Both the position numbers and the translations under genes were made by a program. Under the pieces are notes generated by a model. That model searched no databases. It saw only the letters and a list, made by a program, of their open reading frames with translations, and had not been told where the DNA came from. A stretch of DNA of 9,098 bases, from assembly GCA_947313765.1 (NCBI GenBank), contig CAMZNQ010000228.1, positions 1-9,098 on the forward strand. The letters run 5' to 3'. The DNA comes from an uncultured Sulfurovum sp. (lineage in GTDB: Bacteria; Campylobacterota; Campylobacteria; Campylobacterales; Sulfurovaceae). Below are positions 6,359 through 9,098 of the stretch, in pieces (position 1 is the stretch's first letter; each line of letters begins with the position of its first letter).

Positions 6359-7186
6359 TTATTCGTCTATTTCTCTATTATTTGTATCTTGAACTGGTCT
6401 ATTGTTTGGAAAACTGAATAGATTAAAGAAAGTATTTATCTGCTCTTTTGAAGCAGTTAATGCATTTTTGTAAACATGCCATTTAACACCTTCACTACAT
6501 GGAGGAGTAGTTAATGAACCATTAAATTTATAATAATCTTTATTTTTAGGCATAAGTGCTTGAACCTCTTCAGTTGTTAAACCACATTTTGTAGCCTCTC
6601 CAACTTTTAGAGATGGAAGTTTTTTCCAAGCTTTAGCTAATACAGGATTCTCTTCACCCTCTTCAAACATAACAGCCACAACAGCTAATTTACCATCATC
6701 TGTAGCATGAACAAAGTGAGCCTCTAATGGGTACGCCTCTCCATTAATATTGTTTTCACTTGGTACATGGAAATGGAACTGTTTCAATTTGTAGTCTGCA
6801 CCATCAATTTTTAGTACACTTCCATCTTTTACATTTACTTGTACTGTATGACCATTGTTAATAATAGTCTCTGAACCAGTTTTATATTGTAAATCAAGAG
6901 GTTTTAACTCAATATCTTTACTTGCAACAACATTAATTGGAGATTGTTGTTTTCCCTCTGAACACATATTGAACTCTTTTTTAACTTCGCTCCAATGTTT
7001 TGGTGAAACGTCTCCCATGTATCCCCAATGTTTATGAGCATGAGCTTCATGAGCCTCTTTTTTTTCTACTTTTGTAGCTGTCTCTTTTTTCGTTACATCC
7101 ACCTCCTTTGTTTCATTAGCCTGTGAAGTTGTTGTTAACATAAGTAGTGTTACCGCGATTGTTGAATATTTAAGAATTTGTTTCAT
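6359..7186 (-). CDS. Periplasmic alpha-carbonic anhydrase with His-rich N-terminal linker
   Basis: Encodes 275 residues and interconverts CO2 and bicarbonate. The signal peptide spans residues 1-23 (cleavage after SQA). A Lys/Glu linker with a histidine cluster (H46, H49, H51, H53) precedes the catalytic domain, which starts at HWGY (53-56). Alpha-class motifs in order: QQSPIN (80-85), NNGH (110-113, H113 at the proton-shuttle position), QFHFHVPSEN (136-145) with zinc ligands H138 and H140, EAHFVH (155-160) with zinc ligand H157, and GSLTTPPCSEGVKWHV (223-238), with T226/T227 at the substrate-orienting threonine position. C75 and C230 sit where bacterial alpha enzymes form their disulfide. 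The catalytic set is complete. AAGGAAC precedes the ATG. The gene stands alone between a hairpin and a divergent gene. A role in carbon supply or pH control is inference. Confidence 0.95.
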   Translation of the reverse strand: MKQILKYSTIAVTLLMLTTTSQANETKEVDVTKKETATKVEKKEAHEAHAHKHWGYMGDVSPKHWSEVKKEFNMCSEGKQQSPINVVASKDIELKPLDLQYKTGSETIINNGHTVQVNVKDGSVLKIDGADYKLKQFHFHVPSENNINGEAYPLEAHFVHATDDGKLAVVAVMFEEGEENPVLAKAWKKLPSLKVGEATKCGLTTEEVQALMPKNKDYYKFNGSLTTPPCSEGVKWHVYKNALTASKEQINTFFNLFSFPNNRPVQDTNNREIDE

Positions 7187-7212
7187 TCTGTTCCTTTTTA
7201 ATTAATTTACAA

Positions 7213-7218
7213 AGTATA
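7213..7218 (-). promoter_or_regulatory. Candidate -10 box TATACT for the carbonic anhydrase gene
   Basis: TATACT on the minus strand with A/T-rich DNA upstream predicts a start near 7206 and a leader of about 20 bases carrying the AAGGAAC ribosome site. No -35 match is evident. Confidence 0.45.
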
Positions 7219-7345
7219 TCATAAAATCTTATAAAATTTATAATTTTAAACTAAAAAATAGCCATATAATATATAAAATATCTTTTTTTACACTTTATCA
7301 TCATTTTTACTTATGAGTAAAACAATATTTTTTATCTTTTTTAGA

Positions 7346-7351
7346 TATAGT
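7346..7351 (+). promoter_or_regulatory. Candidate -10 box TATAGT for the 143-residue protein gene
   Basis: TATAGT follows a T-rich run and would start transcription near 7358, with a leader of about 27 bases containing a strong GGAGG at 7372-7376. The assignment is by spacing and pattern only. Confidence 0.35.
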
Positions 7352-7384
7352 TAAGGTCTTAAAAGATTTACGGAGGTGTTATTT

Positions 7385-7816
7385 ATGTATGTTAGAGTTT
7401 ATAATCATAAATTAGTAAAGGTATATAGTGAAGAAGATTTAAATAGTTCAGATATGATAAGTACTCTTAAGGGGAGGAACCTTGCAGGATTTACCATTCG
7501 TGATGAAGAGGGAAATGTTATCTTCTATGATGGAGATGTGATATCCTCAGTAGAGTTACAGATGATTATTAGAAATCTAAATAGAGTTACAGTGGCTATT
7601 AATATGAGCGATGAGGAGGTTCTTGACTACTTTTATGAGATTGCAAAAGATAAATTGATGGAAAATGGTAGAAATGTATTTAATGAGACTGAACTATATG
7701 AGTGGATGAATGCTACCATAGATTCTGGAATTTTAAAAAGTGAAGTGTGGAGAGATGTAAAAGATGAACTTTTTTTAAAATTATTGATGGATGGTTTTAG
7801 AGTTGTGACCATGTAG
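7385..7816 (+). CDS. Acidic protein of 143 residues, not recognised
   Basis: The ATG at 7385 is chosen because GGAGG at 7372-7376 lies eight bases upstream; a GTG at 7376 overlaps that ribosome site and is unlikely. No signal peptide, membrane helix or cysteine is visible, so the protein is probably cytoplasmic. Residues 1-60 look beta-rich, including RVYNHKLVKVY and an acidic turn-rich DEEGNVIFYDGD segment. Residues 75-143 look mostly helical and are rich in Asp and Glu. It opens divergently from the carbonic anhydrase gene and precedes the transglycosylase frame by 108 bases. Arg is mostly AGA, as in the Bat operon, so it looks native. I recognise no family. The strong ribosome site, the full-length open frame and ordinary codon use make it a real gene. 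Confidence 0.75.
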   Translation: MYVRVYNHKLVKVYSEEDLNSSDMISTLKGRNLAGFTIRDEEGNVIFYDGDVISSVELQMIIRNLNRVTVAINMSDEEVLDYFYEIAKDKLMENGRNVFNETELYEWMNATIDSGILKSEVWRDVKDELFLKLLMDGFRVVTM

Positions 7817-7913
7817 ATACAGATGATTATGAAAATTATTTAAAACTGTTCTCTTTTTTCTTTATTTATCAACTAATTATAAAACTTTAGCCTACTATTT
7901 ATTTTATGTTCCA

Positions 7914-7919
7914 TATAAT
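7914..7919 (+). promoter_or_regulatory. TATAAT immediately before the mltB-like start codon
   Basis: A perfect TATAAT ends five bases before the ATG at 7925. If used, transcription would begin at or next to the A of the ATG, giving a leaderless message. This agrees with the absence of any purine-rich ribosome site before that ATG. Chance occurrence in AT-rich DNA is possible. Confidence 0.4.
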
Positions 7920-7924
7920 TAAAT

Positions 7925-8920
7925 ATGAAAAATTTTAAACTACTTACTTTAATACTACTAGCAACTATTACCCTCAATGCCAAAGAGCCAAAACCACCTG
8001 TGCCGTATGACTTTTTAGCCAAAAAAAATGTTCAAAGATTTATCAATATGATGGTTAAAAGAAATCACTTTAAACGTTCCTACATGGAAGATGTTCTAAG
8101 CAATGCAATGTTAGACAAAGAGACATTAGCACGTTATGTTGGAAAATACAAAGCAGGAAGCACAAATGGAACTTGGGAGCGTTACAAAAAGAATGTTCTT
8201 GATGAAGAGACCATGCAACTTGCACGTGAATTTAAACGTAACTACTATCAAACACTTAAACGAGCCGAAGATGAGTATGGTATTGATATGGACTATATTG
8301 TAGGCTTCATGGGTGTTGAGAGTAAATATGGAACTTACACGGGTAACTATAGGGTTTTGGACTCTTTAGCTACTTTAGGGTTTCACAAAAACCGAATGCA
8401 CAAGTGGTTCAATGCTGAACTTAAAAATCTATTTCTACTTATGCGTGAAGAGAATCGAGACATATACACTCAATATGGCTCATTTGCAGGAGCAATGGGT
8501 GCAGTGCAACAGATGCCCTCAATACAAAGACGTTTTATGGTTGATTACAATGGTGACGGAGTCAAAGACCCTTGGGATTGAGAAGATGCCATTGGGGTTA
8601 TTGCTCACTTTATGCACAAAAAAGGGTGGGTAAAAGGTGGTGTGGTTGCTGTACCTACCAACTTTTCAGGAGGACGTTTTAAGAAACTTAAAACCTCTTA
8701 TAAGAAAAAATACTCCGTTAAATATTTGGCTAAAAAAGGCATACGACCAACCGAACCGTTCACTGAGTCAAAAGCCTATCTTCTCAAAACTAAAAATAGC
8801 ACCCACGATGACATTTGGATGGGAGGTCGAAACTTTAGGGTTTTAACCAAATATAACCACTCTACCTCTTATGGTATGGCAATTCATTTGATTGCTGAGG
8901 CTGTTAAATCGGTCGATTAA
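7925..8920 (+). pseudogene. MltB-type lytic murein transglycosylase interrupted by in-frame TGA
   Basis: A single frame runs 331 codons from ATG to TAA, near the usual MltB length, but codon 219 (8579-8581) is TGA. A signal peptide covers residues 1-19. The catalytic domain carries GVESKYG with predicted catalytic E132, then RVLDSLATLGF and GSFAGAMGAVQQMPS (185-199), where the family usually has QFMPS. DYNGDG..DPWD follows just before the stop; EDAIGVIAHFMHKKGW continues directly after it, as MltB homologues do, and the C-terminal YNHSTSYGMAIHLIAE also fits. No frameshift is needed, so one base change accounts for the break. MltB enzymes cleave peptidoglycan glycan strands in the periplasm. 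There is no Shine-Dalgarno, and Arg is mainly CGN (13 of 18), unlike its neighbours. It may be a recent pseudogene, a sequencing error, or read through; TGA is a genuine stop elsewhere in the window. Confidence 0.85.
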
Positions 8921-8969
8921 AAACTACTCTTTTCCATTCATCTCTTCCCTTTGTGAAAAAAAAGCCACC

Positions 8970-9014
8970 AAAAAGAGATTTTATTCAAATCTATATCAGA
9001 ATCAAACTCTTTTT
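8970..9014 (+). terminator. Inverted repeat AAAAAGAG / CTCTTTTT after the transglycosylase frame
   Basis: AAAAAGAG at 8970-8977 matches CTCTTTTT at 9007-9014 across about 29 bases. The second arm ends in a T run, so the transcript end could form here. The long loop and A/T-rich stem make it weak. Confidence 0.3.
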
Positions 9015-9042
9015 AAATATTATAAGGTATAGTTATAAAAAT

Positions 9043-9048
9043 TATAAT
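9043..9048 (+). promoter_or_regulatory. Candidate -10 box TATAAT for the gene at the window end
   Basis: A perfect TATAAT in A/T-rich DNA would start transcription near 9055 and leave a leader of about 29 bases with GGAG at 9074-9077. No -35 match is seen. Confidence 0.45.
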
Positions 9049-9083
9049 TTAATAAAATAAACAATAACTCTATGGAGAAAAAC

Positions 9084-9098
9084 ATGAAAAAGGCAATA
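9084..9098 (+). CDS. Start of a gene truncated by the window end
   Basis: Only the first five codons (MKKAI) are visible. GGAG at 9074-9077 lies six bases before the ATG, and a candidate promoter precedes it, so this is very likely a true start. The basic opening suits a signal peptide or membrane protein, but nothing more can be said. Confidence 0.6.

Noticed and set aside
6855..7037. Short plus-strand open frame inside the carbonic anhydrase gene
   Set aside because: It is antisense to the catalytic domain and has no ribosome site or domain.
8579..8600. Selenocysteine insertion at the TGA in the transglycosylase frame
   Set aside because: No stem-loop with a GU-type apical loop is apparent just downstream, and the affected position is variable in the family rather than catalytic.
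8412..8846. Overlapping plus-strand frames at 8412-8633 and 8637-8846, and an internal start at 8612
   Set aside because: The first two are in other frames than the conserved transglycosylase. The 8612 start would make only a C-terminal fragment without the catalytic Glu and has no ribosome site.
1..9098. CRISPR array, tRNA, rRNA, insertion sequence or attachment site
   Set aside because: No regularly spaced repeats, cloverleaf-like segments, transposase motifs or flanking duplications were seen on reading both strands.

Overview
The window is AT-rich with short intergenic gaps, A/T-rich -10-like boxes and GGAG-type ribosome binding sites. Arg is mostly AGA except in the lytic transglycosylase gene. 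Gene content (DUF4395 membrane protein, a Bat-type von Willebrand operon, periplasmic alpha-carbonic anhydrase, MltB-like transglycosylase) and protein style suggest a Campylobacterota chromosome, perhaps a Sulfurimonas/Sulfurovum-like chemolithotroph. That placement is inference from gene content; no rRNA or marker gene is present.

Layout. Positions 1-519 (+) hold the 3' part of a DUF4395 membrane protein with three cysteine pairs. Positions 699-899 (+) encode a 66-residue putative secreted peptide with two cysteines. A compact minus-strand operon runs from 6222 down to 930: BatA-like VWA protein, BatB-like VWA protein fused to a BatC-like TPR domain, BatD-like protein, MoxR AAA+ ATPase, DUF58 protein. 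Every junction overlaps by 4 or 20 bases, so the five proteins are almost certainly co-translated. A separate minus-strand gene (6359-7186) encodes an exported alpha-carbonic anhydrase. Divergent from it, 7385-7816 (+) encodes a 143-residue acidic protein I do not recognise. An MltB-type lytic transglycosylase reading frame (7925-8920, +) is cut by one in-frame TGA. The window ends on the first five codons of another gene (9084, +).

How the genes work together. The MoxR ATPase is expected to act as a chaperone on the membrane-anchored VWA proteins. BatD and the TPR part would work on the periplasmic side or near the membrane, and DUF58 is the usual MoxR companion. The order is unusual, because MoxR and DUF58 come last rather than first. 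The carbonic anhydrase would interconvert CO2 and bicarbonate in the periplasm, which suits a CO2-fixing or acid-exposed lifestyle.

The points most worth checking are the single in-frame TGA in the transglycosylase gene together with its lack of a Shine-Dalgarno and atypical codon use, the BatB-BatC fusion with reversed operon order, the small two-cysteine secreted peptide with a tandem TGACAC repeat upstream, and the orphan 143-residue protein. I found no CRISPR array, tRNA, rRNA, insertion sequence or prophage signal. No stretch longer than 300 bases lacks a gene.
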